From: Shewanella phaeophyticola
GTDB taxonomy: Bacteria > Pseudomonadota > Gammaproteobacteria > Enterobacterales > Shewanellaceae
Assembly (NCBI RefSeq): GCF_025398315.1
Contig: NZ_JAODOQ010000001.1
Location: 1,612,001 to 1,676,000, forward strand
Direction: 5' to 3'
Length of the DNA stretch: 64,000 nt
Made by a program: the position numbers and the translations under genes. Shown one piece after another: positions 20,657 through 28,873 of the stretch. The number at the start of each line of letters is the position of its first letter. Within the stretch, counting starts at the first letter, position 1. Under the pieces are notes generated by a model. The model had not been told where the DNA came from. It searched no databases and was given only the letters and a program-made list of their open reading frames with translations.

Positions 20657-21346
20657 ACAAGACCTCCTGAAGGTCGTCTAGAACTAATTGACGTTTCTTT
20701 TCAATACGGCGCGGGTTCTCCAATGCTGTTGAAAAACCTGAATCTAACTGTGAGCGCTGGAGAGTCGATAGCAATAACAGGTCCTTCAGGTTCGGGAAAG
20801 TCTACATTGATGAAGATTATGCTCGGGCTAATGCCTCCTACCTCCGGAAAGATATTGTTTGATGGTAAAGATATCACTCAATTAGGGTTGAAAAACTATA
20901 GGAAGGTGATCTCCGCTGTGCTTCAGAACGACACGCTTTTTGCAGGTTCGGTGTTAGATAATATTACGTTTTTTGACACTTCTCCAAACTTGCTTAAGGT
21001 AGAAAAGGTAGCTAGTTACGCGGCTATTCATGGTGAGATTGAGTGTATGTCTATGGGGTATAATAGCTTAGTTGGAGACATGGGGTTCTGCTTATCTGGT
21101 GGCCAGTTACAAAGGGTGTTGTTAGCCAGGGCTCTTTATAGAGAGCCTAGTATTCTTTTTATGGATGAGGCGACAAGCCACCTCGATAAGGGGAATGAGA
21201 GTCGCATTAGCGAACAAGTAGCTCGGTTAAATATGACTCGAGTGTGTATCGCCCATAGGCAGGAAACTCTTTCTAAGGCCGATACAATTTACGAGTTAAG
21301 CAATGGTGTATTGAGCACCGTTGGTGATAGGGTGGTGAACATATAG
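20657..21346 (+). pseudogene. C-terminal ATPase domain of a CvaB/RaxB-type peptide exporter (5' truncated)
   Basis: The frame is open from 20654 and encodes 'RLELIDVSFQYGAGSPM' before the first ATG (20723), so coding similarity extends upstream of any start. Walker A 'GPSGSGKST', the signature 'LSGGQ', Walker B 'ILFMDEATS' and the H-loop 'CIAHR' are all present. The segments 'DTLFAGSVLDNITFFD' and 'MGYNSLVGDMG' resemble bacteriocin exporters with a C39 peptidase. The peptidase and membrane domains are missing. As it stands it is a remnant unless it works with a partner elsewhere. Codon usage and context point to acquisition by transfer. Confidence 0.8.
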
Positions 21347-21422
21347 TTTTTTTGATCTGCTCTTAAAGTGATTACTATGGTTTTAGTATAAGAAGAAGTA
21401 AAGGATTCAGGAAGTTAATAAA

Positions 21423-23669
21423 ATGGAAAAAAATATACGTATCATGGTTTTGTTGCTTTCTTTGTTAGCGGCTTTCGGAGGGATGGCTAAGCCTCGTTTA
21501 CCTGACCTAGATTTCGAAACCTACGATAAGTTCCCCAGTAGTGGGTGGAGGGTATCTGGAGGGGAGGCTGGGTATAGCTTTTCGGTTGATGATAAGGTTT
21601 TTCAACGTGGGCAGCGATCAGTTTCGGTTGAGTTTAAAGGAAGTAAACCTAACGCTGGCTCCTTTGGTTATTGGTTGGCGCTCCAAGCGAAGGGGCAAAA
21701 CATTAAGTTGAGAGGGGCTGTAAAAACTGAGGGTATTACTGATGGATGGGTGGGGTTGATGCTTAATGTTCACCCTGATCAAGCCTTTAGTAATATGCGA
21801 GAGCAGAAATTATTCGGTGACAATGATTGGAGGGATTTTGAGATTAGTTTGGATGTTGAACTCAAAAATGCCTCTGCGATTACAGTTGGTGGTGTGTTAT
21901 CGGGTAATGGGAAAGTTTGGTTCGATGATCTTCAGATACTGATAGACGATAAACCATTAACAAGTTCTCAACTACGTGAGACTCCTCGCGCATATAAGGA
22001 TGACGAATTTGATTCTGGTTCAATGTTGGTTTTGTCTGGGGTGGATGAGGCAACACTAATAAACTTAGACCTTTTAGGGAGGGTGTGGGGGTTTCTGAAA
22101 TATCACCATCCAAATGTGGGAGGGGGAGATTATAACTGGGATTATGAATTGTTTAGGTTTCTTCCAGATTATCTTTCAGTTGTGGATGTTCAGGAGAGAG
22201 ACAAGAGTCTGGTAGGTTGGATCGATCGGTTAGGTAAGGTGACTCCGTGTATTGATTGTAAAGTAACAAATCAGGAGTCTGTTCTGAAGCCAGATCATAG
22301 ATGGTTTTATGAATTTGGTCTATCAAAAGAACTAATCAAAAAATTGAACTCGGTTTATGAGGGGCGGAGACAAGGCGCGAGCTTTTATGTAACCACAAAC
22401 AGCAGGCGGAGGGTCATTTTTTCAAATGAAAAAGCTTATTCTAATATGCCGTATCCAGATGATGGGTTTAGATTATTAGCTTTATACCGGTATTGGAACT
22501 TGGTTCAATATTTTTTTCCGTATAAGCATTTGACTGATAAGGAGTGGAGTAGTGTTCTCGCTGAATATATTCCATTGTTTCTAGGGGCAAAAAATCGGTT
22601 AGATTATGAAAAAGTGGCGCTATCTTTAATGGGTGAGCTTAAGGATACGCATGCTAATTTATGGGCTGGTCGCGGTGAAGTTGAAAAAATGCGAGGTGAA
22701 TTTTACCCACCAGTTTTCACAAGGTTTGTTGAGGGTGAGCTTGTTGTGGTGGATTTTTACACGGAAAACAAGCGTGATATCAGCGATATGTCCCGCCTGA
22801 GCGGCCTGTCTATAGGTGATGTTATTACAGAGATCGATGGTGTCGCCGTGGAAGAGTTGGTTAGGGATAAGCTGCGTTATTACCCTGCATCAAATGAAGC
22901 TTCAAGGCTAAGAGATATTGCTCCTGATTTGTTGAGGTCGAATAAGGCTAAAATAGATATAAGCTTTAGGCGCGACAAGTTAATGGGTAATACGTCGCTA
23001 AAATTATTCAAAAAGGAAGAGTTGCACGTTTTCCAGTTGTATCGCAAACCTAAGGGTGAAAAAAGCTATAAAACTATCGATGGGGATATTGGTTACGTTA
23101 CGTTGGCCACCATTGAAAAAAAGGATGTGGATTCTATAAAAAATCAATTCAAGGATGCGGCAGGCATTATAATTGATATTCGAAATTATCCTAACACTCC
23201 ATCAATGTATAGCTTGGGTTCATTTTTCGTGGAAGATAAAAGAGCATTCGCGAAATTCACTTATCCAAACATAAATAACCCGGGTGAGTTTGGCGTTGGT
23301 AATGTAGCGGTTCTTAAACCGTCGGAAGTGACTTTTAAAGGAAAGCTAGTTGTCTTAGTGAATGAAAACACGCAAAGTCAAGCTGAGTTTACTGCGATGG
23401 CATTTAGGGCGGGTAGAGACACTGCGATAATAGGGAGTAAAACGTCAGGTGCAGATGGCAACATTGTGAGCTTTGCTCTGCCGGGTCTATTAAGGACGAC
23501 TTTTTCCGGTCTTGGAGTTTATTATCCTGACGGTGGAGAAACTCAAAGAGTAGGTATTATTCCTGATTTTGAGGTGAAGCAAACCATAGAAGGAGTGAAA
23601 GAAGGTAGGGATGAGTTAGTGGAAAAGGCTATTGAGGTAATTAGAACTAGGGAAGCTGCGATTAAGTAG
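21423..23669 (+). CDS. secreted S41 family peptidase
   Basis: A 748-residue protein with a Sec signal peptide (1-22) and an N-terminal beta-sandwich that looks carbohydrate-binding-like (about 25-175). A PDZ-like segment (about 440-490, 'GLSIGDVITEIDG') and an S41 C-terminal protease domain follow. The probable nucleophile Ser lies in 'ENTQSQAEF' (about 652) and the lysine in 'GSKTSGADG' (about 677). It follows the exporter fragment by 76 bp without a terminator. Similar peptidases sit in some secreted-peptide clusters; a role in peptide processing is inference. A general periplasmic protease is the alternative. Confidence 0.8.
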   Translation: MEKNIRIMVLLLSLLAAFGGMAKPRLPDLDFETYDKFPSSGWRVSGGEAGYSFSVDDKVFQRGQRSVSVEFKGSKPNAGSFGYWLALQAKGQNIKLRGAVKTEGITDGWVGLMLNVHPDQAFSNMREQKLFGDNDWRDFEISLDVELKNASAITVGGVLSGNGKVWFDDLQILIDDKPLTSSQLRETPRAYKDDEFDSGSMLVLSGVDEATLINLDLLGRVWGFLKYHHPNVGGGDYNWDYELFRFLPDYLSVVDVQERDKSLVGWIDRLGKVTPCIDCKVTNQESVLKPDHRWFYEFGLSKELIKKLNSVYEGRRQGASFYVTTNSRRRVIFSNEKAYSNMPYPDDGFRLLALYRYWNLVQYFFPYKHLTDKEWSSVLAEYIPLFLGAKNRLDYEKVALSLMGELKDTHANLWAGRGEVEKMRGEFYPPVFTRFVEGELVVVDFYTENKRDISDMSRLSGLSIGDVITEIDGVAVEELVRDKLRYYPASNEASRLRDIAPDLLRSNKAKIDISFRRDKLMGNTSLKLFKKEELHVFQLYRKPKGEKSYKTIDGDIGYVTLATIEKKDVDSIKNQFKDAAGIIIDIRNYPNTPSMYSLGSFFVEDKRAFAKFTYPNINNPGEFGVGNVAVLKPSEVTFKGKLVVLVNENTQSQAEFTAMAFRAGRDTAIIGSKTSGADGNIVSFALPGLLRTTFSGLGVYYPDGGETQRVGIIPDFEVKQTIEGVKEGRDELVEKAIEVIRTREAAIK

Positions 23670-23797
23670 TCAGATTCTCCCTACATGAGCCCCAAGGCCA
23701 TCATTATCGACGTCCTGTGGCTCTATTTTCTTATTTTCAGCTAAAAATCGTCTCTATGAGGCTGATTTTGGACCTGTTTTAAGTCAATTTTCCCATT

Positions 23798-24040
23798 TTA
23801 GGTAGATCTCGCCTGTGCGCTTATTAATTGGTCGACTCCCACTAGGTTCGCCAAGTTGAATAACATCACCAGCTGACTGTCGTTTTTAACCAGTTCCTTG
23901 TACCTGGCTTTGACGAAACCAAACTGACATTTAACTATCCTAAATGGATGTTCAACCTTGGCTTGGATACTGGCCTTCAGGTATTCGTAACGGATGGCCA
24001 GCTTGTTCTTGCGTGGGAGCTTCTTCAACTCTGGCAGTAA
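23798..24040 (-). mobile_element. IS5-family transposase, C-terminal fragment
   Basis: The frame encodes '[16 protein letters not shown]' and '[16 protein letters not shown]', the standard ending of IS5-group transposases, with a TAA at 23798-23800. Everything upstream is missing, because integrase coding sequence begins at about 24036. The downstream sequence 23670-23797 is probably the terminal part of the same IS, but I could not define its inverted repeat. Confidence 0.8.
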
Positions 24041-24234
24041 AACTTGGATTGAATGCGGACTACTATGGCACTCATTCCATGCGCCGTACTAAAGCAACCT
24101 TGATCTATGCCAAAACAAAAAACATCAGAGCGGTACAGATTTTGCTGGGGCACTCGAAGCTAGATAACACTATTCGTTACCTTGGAGTGGAACTGGAAGA
24201 CGCTCTGAGGCTCTCAGAGCAAACAGACTGCTGA
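24036..24234 (+). pseudogene. tyrosine recombinase (integrase), C-terminal fragment
   Basis: About 65 residues remain. They hold '[15 protein letters not shown]' (catalytic His and Arg) and 'LLGHSKLDNTIRYLG' (His and nucleophile Tyr). The N-terminal arm-binding region and first catalytic Arg are absent, replaced by the IS5 fragment. Such a piece cannot be an active recombinase. It marks a past integration or rearrangement at this point. Confidence 0.8.
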
Positions 24235-24245
24235 GGCTTGCTGAT

Positions 24246-24271
24246 ACAGGCTTTTCTCCTGAAAAGCCTGT
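24246..24271 (+). terminator. hairpin after the integrase fragment
   Basis: A perfect 11-bp stem, ACAGGCTTTTC with GAAAAGCCTGT, and a TCCT loop. No T run follows, so termination is uncertain. It separates the integrase remnant from the PIN gene. Confidence 0.55.
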
Positions 24272-24297
24272 GCCCCAAATCTGAAGAAGCAGCTTCT

Positions 24298-25206
24298 ATG
24301 ATAAAGAAGATGCAAAGAGATGCGATGTTCCTAAGAAACACCCCCAACCTTGATTGTCATGGCATCTTCACCAAGGTTAAAGGTGATGATATTTATGTTG
24401 TTATCAGTGAAAAATTTGATGACTTCGTCGAAAACGGCTACGTCGAAACAATTGATGTAAGCACTGTTAACCCTCAAGTTGTATTTGATGCTTACTTCAA
24501 CAACCTTCCTCCTTTTGGCAAAGAATCAAAAAAGCACGAATTCCCTGATGCATTTGCGCTAGAAGCTATTAAACAGGTGAGCTTAGCTAGAAGATATCCA
24601 GTCTATATCGTTAGTGACGATGGCGATATGAAATCATTCTGTGAGAAAGAAGATAACTTCATTAATCTTGAAAACGTAGATGACCTAATTGACTTGATTG
24701 TTCGAAGCGACAAAGCGTACGAAGAACCAGCCAAATTTGCTGATGAAATATTCGAACAACTCCTAGAACAAATCAAAGCGGATGCCCTGCAAGCTCTCGA
24801 AGATGGCGAGTTCAACTATGAAAACGCAGATCCTTTCGATGATATTATCAATTCTATAGAAATCAACTCGGTGAATGTTGAGAAGAAAAACTTACAGAAT
24901 GTCGATGCCGAACGTGCAGAATATGAAGTAGAATTTGAGGTGGTTGTTACGGCAGATTACCGATTCTCAGATTATGATCGTTCACCTTGGGATCCTGAAG
25001 ACAAGCAATATGTATTCGTCTTGAGTAATGAGTCAACAGTAAAACATAAAGAAACATACACTGCCCATTTCACACTTGCCTATCCAGATGGATTAAAAGC
25101 TAACGCATACATTGAAGAGTTTTACTTCCAAGATACATATTTTGAGCTGACTGATAATGACTCCGAAGTCATTAACTTCAAAGAACTAGATATCAACGGT
25201 GACTGA
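24298..25206 (+). CDS. PIN-like (DUF4935) nuclease-domain protein, probably N-terminally truncated
   Basis: About 302 residues from ATG 24298; the frame is open back to 24238, within the hairpin region. The part 'FFNNLPPFGKES'-like to 'FPDAFALEAI' to 'YIVSDDGDMKSF' matches the second half of DUF4935 PIN domains, including two acidic catalytic positions. The first PIN strand with its leading Asp is not present, so 5' sequence was probably lost at the integrase junction. A C-terminal acidic beta-rich region (about 180-302) follows. PIN domains are metal-dependent RNases, common in toxins and defence genes. The stop is one base before the abiH start, so the two form an operon. Confidence 0.7.
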   Translation: MIKKMQRDAMFLRNTPNLDCHGIFTKVKGDDIYVVISEKFDDFVENGYVETIDVSTVNPQVVFDAYFNNLPPFGKESKKHEFPDAFALEAIKQVSLARRYPVYIVSDDGDMKSFCEKEDNFINLENVDDLIDLIVRSDKAYEEPAKFADEIFEQLLEQIKADALQALEDGEFNYENADPFDDIINSIEINSVNVEKKNLQNVDAERAEYEVEFEVVVTADYRFSDYDRSPWDPEDKQYVFVLSNESTVKHKETYTAHFTLAYPDGLKANAYIEEFYFQDTYFELTDNDSEVINFKELDINGD

Positions 25207-25207
25207 C

Positions 25208-26167
25208 ATGAAGCTATATGTAATAGGTAATGGCTTTGATGTTTATCATGGCCTTGAAACTAGCTATACATCTTTTGGACTTTATCTCAAAAAAAACTAC
25301 AGGGAAACATATGAACTATTGCTCAACTATTACGGGTTTGCTGATTTAGACCCAGATTGTCCAACAACAATGTCAGACCCTTTATGGTCTGAATTTGAAA
25401 CAAGTATGTCACTGCTTGATAAATATTCTGTTTTAGAAGCAAACATGGATGCAATGCCAAACTATTCCTCAGATGACTTTAAAGACCGAGACAGATACAC
25501 GCTTTTAATTGAAATGGAGAGAATACTGGGCCTTCTAACCACTGAACTGTATAAAGCATTCAAAGAGTTCATTTTGGCTGTGCAGTTTCCTATGTTTGAT
25601 CATAGCCGTTCAGTAAATATTGATAGGGACGCTATCTACCTCACATTCAACTACACAGATACACTTTCTCAATACTACGCAGTCCCCGATGAGAACATAT
25701 TATTTATTCACGGAAAAGCCAATACACATGTTGATGAGCTAATTCTCGGTCATGGTGTTGATCCTGAAAATTTCAAAGAGAAGCCTGCTGAACCACCATC
25801 AGGATTGAGTGATGAAGACTTAGAGCGTTGGATGGATTATCAATCTGATCAATATGACTACTCATTCGAGCTTGGTAAGAATTCTATCAATCAGTATTTC
25901 TTAGCCACTTTCAAGAGCACAGATCAGATCATAAAAAACAATGAAGACTTTTTTGCAAGGCTCGGCAATATTGATGAAGTATATGTTCTCGGTCACTCAT
26001 TAGCTGAAGTAGATTTACCCTACTTCCTGAAGTTGGGGCAATCAGTCAGATCTGATGCTAAATGGGTTGCGACATTTTATGACCCTGATGATGAGGAAGT
26101 ACACCGTAACACTCTGAAAGGATTTGGAATAGCCAACGTTGCAGTTGTCAGAATGGAACAGATCTAA
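25208..26167 (+). CDS. AbiH-family abortive infection protein
   Basis: A 319-residue protein with the AbiH signature order: 'VIGNGFDVYHGL' at the N-terminus, 'LTFNYTDTLSQYY' near the middle, 'FIHGKAN', and 'YVLGHSLAEVDLPYF' near the end. ATG 25208 is chosen; a GTG at 25199 would overlap the PIN gene. AbiH was first described as a lactococcal phage-resistance protein, and its mechanism is not settled. No membrane segment is seen. The tight coupling with the PIN gene suggests joint action. The order of motifs resembles SIR2-like proteins, which is my inference. Confidence 0.85.
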   Translation: MKLYVIGNGFDVYHGLETSYTSFGLYLKKNYRETYELLLNYYGFADLDPDCPTTMSDPLWSEFETSMSLLDKYSVLEANMDAMPNYSSDDFKDRDRYTLLIEMERILGLLTTELYKAFKEFILAVQFPMFDHSRSVNIDRDAIYLTFNYTDTLSQYYAVPDENILFIHGKANTHVDELILGHGVDPENFKEKPAEPPSGLSDEDLERWMDYQSDQYDYSFELGKNSINQYFLATFKSTDQIIKNNEDFFARLGNIDEVYVLGHSLAEVDLPYFLKLGQSVRSDAKWVATFYDPDDEEVHRNTLKGFGIANVAVVRMEQI

Positions 26168-26341
26168 GCAATAAAATGAAATATCATTAGCAATTGCGGT
26201 TGATTCGAACATTGCTTTTTCTAATGCGAAGGATTGAATTTTGAACATCAGCTCTAACTCGAAATTGTCCATAAATGAGTGAGATGCCTCAGCTTGAAAT
26301 GCCTAAATTCAACTCTGAACTTGAGGTCGTTGCAGAAAATG

Positions 26342-26435
26342 ACGTGGCGGCTGGGAGATCCAAGAGGGAACAGCCGTTGGTTTCCTCTTGGTCTGGTGTG
26401 GGTGAAGCGCCACGACGTTAGTGGTCGTAGGCCAT
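26342..26435 (-). repeat. right 94-bp inverted repeat of the accessory island
   Basis: This is the inverted counterpart of 20311-20404, and 26305-26340 is the counterpart of 20562-20597. Together the repeats bound about 5.9 kb. The rest of 26168-26551 shows no convincing gene. Confidence 0.85.
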
Positions 26436-26551
26436 TTTTTAATTTCGTGGGGCAGTGAACGTTTATAAAAATAAGCATTGATGAAAACAGTACAAACGCC
26501 ATTAAAAATCATGGGCGACATTATTTTTCTAATAAGCCGAGGAAGTACGGG

Positions 26552-26785
26552 ATGGATTTACTTTTTATCATATACTTTGCTCTAGCCATTTACTTTGTGT
26601 TAAGCCTTGTCATATCAGTCTTCTTAGCTAAAAGAGGGGACTTGGATAATGTGCAAAAATTTGCTCAGATTGTTCTTGTCTGGTTAATCCCATATTTTGC
26701 TGCTATTGCTTTGTGGCAGTTTAACAAAAGCCAAGATCAAGCAGTCTGCAAGCATTCGAATTTTGGCGGAGGATTCAAGAGATAG
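26552..26785 (+). CDS. small membrane protein
   Basis: A 77-residue protein with two hydrophobic segments (about 3-25 and 38-58) and a short charged tail. The layout resembles short phospholipase-D-like N-terminal membrane anchors (PLDc_N type), but I cannot confirm that. ATG 26552 has a fair upstream GAGGAAG. I do not assign a function. Confidence 0.5.
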   Translation: MDLLFIIYFALAIYFVLSLVISVFLAKRGDLDNVQKFAQIVLVWLIPYFAAIALWQFNKSQDQAVCKHSNFGGGFKR

Positions 26786-26896
26786 CAGTGGTGCTGGATC
26801 AGATGGTAATCACTAATTATATGCTTATAACAAACCACTAAATGCCCTCGTTCTGCTTGTTGGGACACTTATACGTCATCGGAGGATCTATAATTT

Positions 26897-27115
26897 ATGG
26901 TAACTAAAAAGTTAATTATGCGCTTTCTGGGAGCTCTACTAGGTATAACATTTATATTGATGGGGATATGGAGTTTAATTCATCCAATTTTTGGCGGAAT
27001 AACAGAAATGTTAAGCCATATTTCTCAAATATTAATTGGCTCATTGTTTTTGTTTTATGCTGTAACTGGTTACAGTTCAATTTATAAATTTATTCATCGT
27101 ATTAAAAATAGATAG
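26897..27115 (+). CDS. small two-segment membrane protein
   Basis: A 72-residue protein, mostly hydrophobic, with segments at about 8-28 and 38-60 and a basic C-terminus. GGAGGA lies upstream at 26881-26886, about 10 bases before ATG 26897. I do not recognise the family. Confidence 0.55.
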   Translation: MVTKKLIMRFLGALLGITFILMGIWSLIHPIFGGITEMLSHISQILIGSLFLFYAVTGYSSIYKFIHRIKNR

Positions 27116-27255
27116 TTACGTATAACACATATGAGCCTTCTATTAGTCAATAGGCGAGCATTCATTGTTAAAGTGGGTATTTTCTGTTTTGCACTCAAAT
27201 TAAAACCAAATTTAGTTGAGAAATAGTAAAACCTAGCTTCTCATAAAGGGTAAAC

Positions 27256-27816
27256 ATGACAACTCACTTCATTTATACCAAGAAACAACGTTCGTCAGCA
27301 TTGTTACTGATTTTAAATGCTGTCGTGGCACTCCTTTTATACGTAGCAGCTCACAAATATCTACCAAGGTTAACGAACGATACCCATGCGCTAGCACAAC
27401 TGTTTGAGGTTGTTGATGTCGCCATTTGGGTTGTTGAAGCGATATTACTTGGATTAGCATTATGGTTTTGGTTTGAAAATAAACAAATTAGGGTGTGTGT
27501 CACGCCAACCACTTTATCCTATTTTGACCCCACCTTTGGGGATGTGAGCTGGCAGGTCAAGGTTTCTGACATTACGCAATTAAAACAAATCAACCATACA
27601 GGGCAAGAATTTATGTCAAACCTGATAGTGCTCAAAAATGGAGAACATAGGCAACTAATGTATTCAAATTATCGTGGATTTGATCGACGTGCTTTTTTTG
27701 ATGCACTTGTATTAGCAAACCCGAATATCATTGTGCCAGAGAGTATATACAGCTACAAAATACAAAGGCCGTCATGGGCTAAACGCATTCGGAAAAAGTT
27801 TGACCTAGATGAGTAA
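27256..27816 (+). CDS. membrane protein with PH-like domain
   Basis: A 186-residue protein. Two N-terminal membrane segments (about 15-35 and 55-73) are followed by a soluble beta-rich region with 'VCVTPTTLSYFDPTFGDVSW', as seen in bacterial PH-domain-like membrane proteins. The family assignment is tentative. Its neighbours are other small membrane proteins in the same direction. The 435-bp stretch after it (27817-28251) holds no gene I can support. Confidence 0.6.
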   Translation: MTTHFIYTKKQRSSALLLILNAVVALLLYVAAHKYLPRLTNDTHALAQLFEVVDVAIWVVEAILLGLALWFWFENKQIRVCVTPTTLSYFDPTFGDVSWQVKVSDITQLKQINHTGQEFMSNLIVLKNGEHRQLMYSNYRGFDRRAFFDALVLANPNIIVPESIYSYKIQRPSWAKRIRKKFDLDE

Positions 27817-28251
27817 TCTTTTAAATAATATCGTTTGATCAAAAAAATTGAGTCGGATTAAATTAAAAGTCATTATTTACAATTCATTACTGATTAATTC
27901 TTAATCGAGACAACTCTAACTAAAGCCACTTCATACACCATTTCTATCTTTTTATAAGCGTTTTCCATTATTAGCATTAACACTAAATAAGAGAAATACC
28001 TGATCTACATTGACTCAAAAACATATTAGGAGGAAATTGGTAGTGCAGGGAACAAAAAACAACCAGTTTTTGGTGGGTAATAAAGGTCGAAATCTAACAC
28101 AAAGCGCTCCATTCGTTCCCTTTGGTCACTGAGGCCATCAAAACTGCACTGTAATTGATATTCGTGCAGTTTATATCATTACGCTTAACGTTAGGTGGTA
28201 AGACATTAATAGGACACTTGCTAAAGACTTTTTATCCAGAAGGAGTCCATT

Positions 28252-28659
28252 ATGAATAGCAAACACAATCATGATTATAACGATCACCAACTCGACCATA
28301 GTGATCATAAACATGACCACTTAGATCACCAACAATGGCAAGCTGACCATAGAAACTGGCGTATTGAGCACAGCAAGTTGCTCGCTACCCTACACAGCAT
28401 CGAAGCCGAAATTCACCAGCATGAAGCGCAAATTCTCGCGCATGAGCATGAAATCATGACTCATGAGATTGAGATTGCACGTCATGAAAAATTAATTAAT
28501 AAGCATGAACGCTCGGGTGAACGAGGTGGGCATAATGGTGCTCAGGTTAATCATGATACTCAACATAAAGCTCATAATGTTTTTGCCAGTAATCATGAGC
28601 AATTGAAACAACGTCATCAAACAATTTGTCATAAGTTAAAAGGGCTGAATCTATCCTGA
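28252..28659 (+). CDS. histidine-rich coiled-coil protein
   Basis: A 135-residue soluble protein with 25 histidines (about 18 per cent). The N-terminal third alternates His and Asp ('DHSDHKHDHLDH'). The middle (about 45-85) repeats His-Glu at seven-residue-like intervals and looks helical, possibly a coiled coil. AGAAGGAG stands at good distance before ATG 28252. There is no signal peptide, so it is probably cytoplasmic. The composition suggests binding of Ni, Zn, Cu or Co, as storage or buffering. No known domain is recognised. Confidence 0.7.
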   Translation: MNSKHNHDYNDHQLDHSDHKHDHLDHQQWQADHRNWRIEHSKLLATLHSIEAEIHQHEAQILAHEHEIMTHEIEIARHEKLINKHERSGERGGHNGAQVNHDTQHKAHNVFASNHEQLKQRHQTICHKLKGLNLS

Positions 28660-28696
28660 TGAGCCAATGGTTCGATAGTAAACTTGATTACTATAG

Positions 28697-28780
28697 CTGT
28701 TGGGATTGACGCCGCTAAAACATATCGAATTGCTAGCTGAAGTCAATGCTTTGCTGCGCCAGCGTTACTCTGAAGTTTAG
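28697..28780 (+). pseudogene. possible remnant of a response-regulator receiver C-terminus
   Basis: The frame reads 'PLKHIELLAEVNALLRQR' and then stops at 28778-28780. This resembles the last helix of receiver domains. A stop lies just upstream and no other part of a regulator is visible. Confidence 0.3.
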
Positions 28781-28873
28781 TCGCTACAGAGTAACGTTGA
28801 TCAATGGATGCATTAACGAGTTTTTGCTATAAATGTTTATACTTTAATTGCTTCTTATTTCACAGGAATAAGC

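Noticed and set aside
26042..26272. 76-codon minus-strand frame at the abiH end
   Set aside because: Most of it is antisense to the conserved abiH C-terminus.
28043..28132. 29-codon GTG frame behind a GAGG in the 27817-28251 gap
   Set aside because: The binding site looks fair, but the peptide is too short and unrecognised to support a gene.
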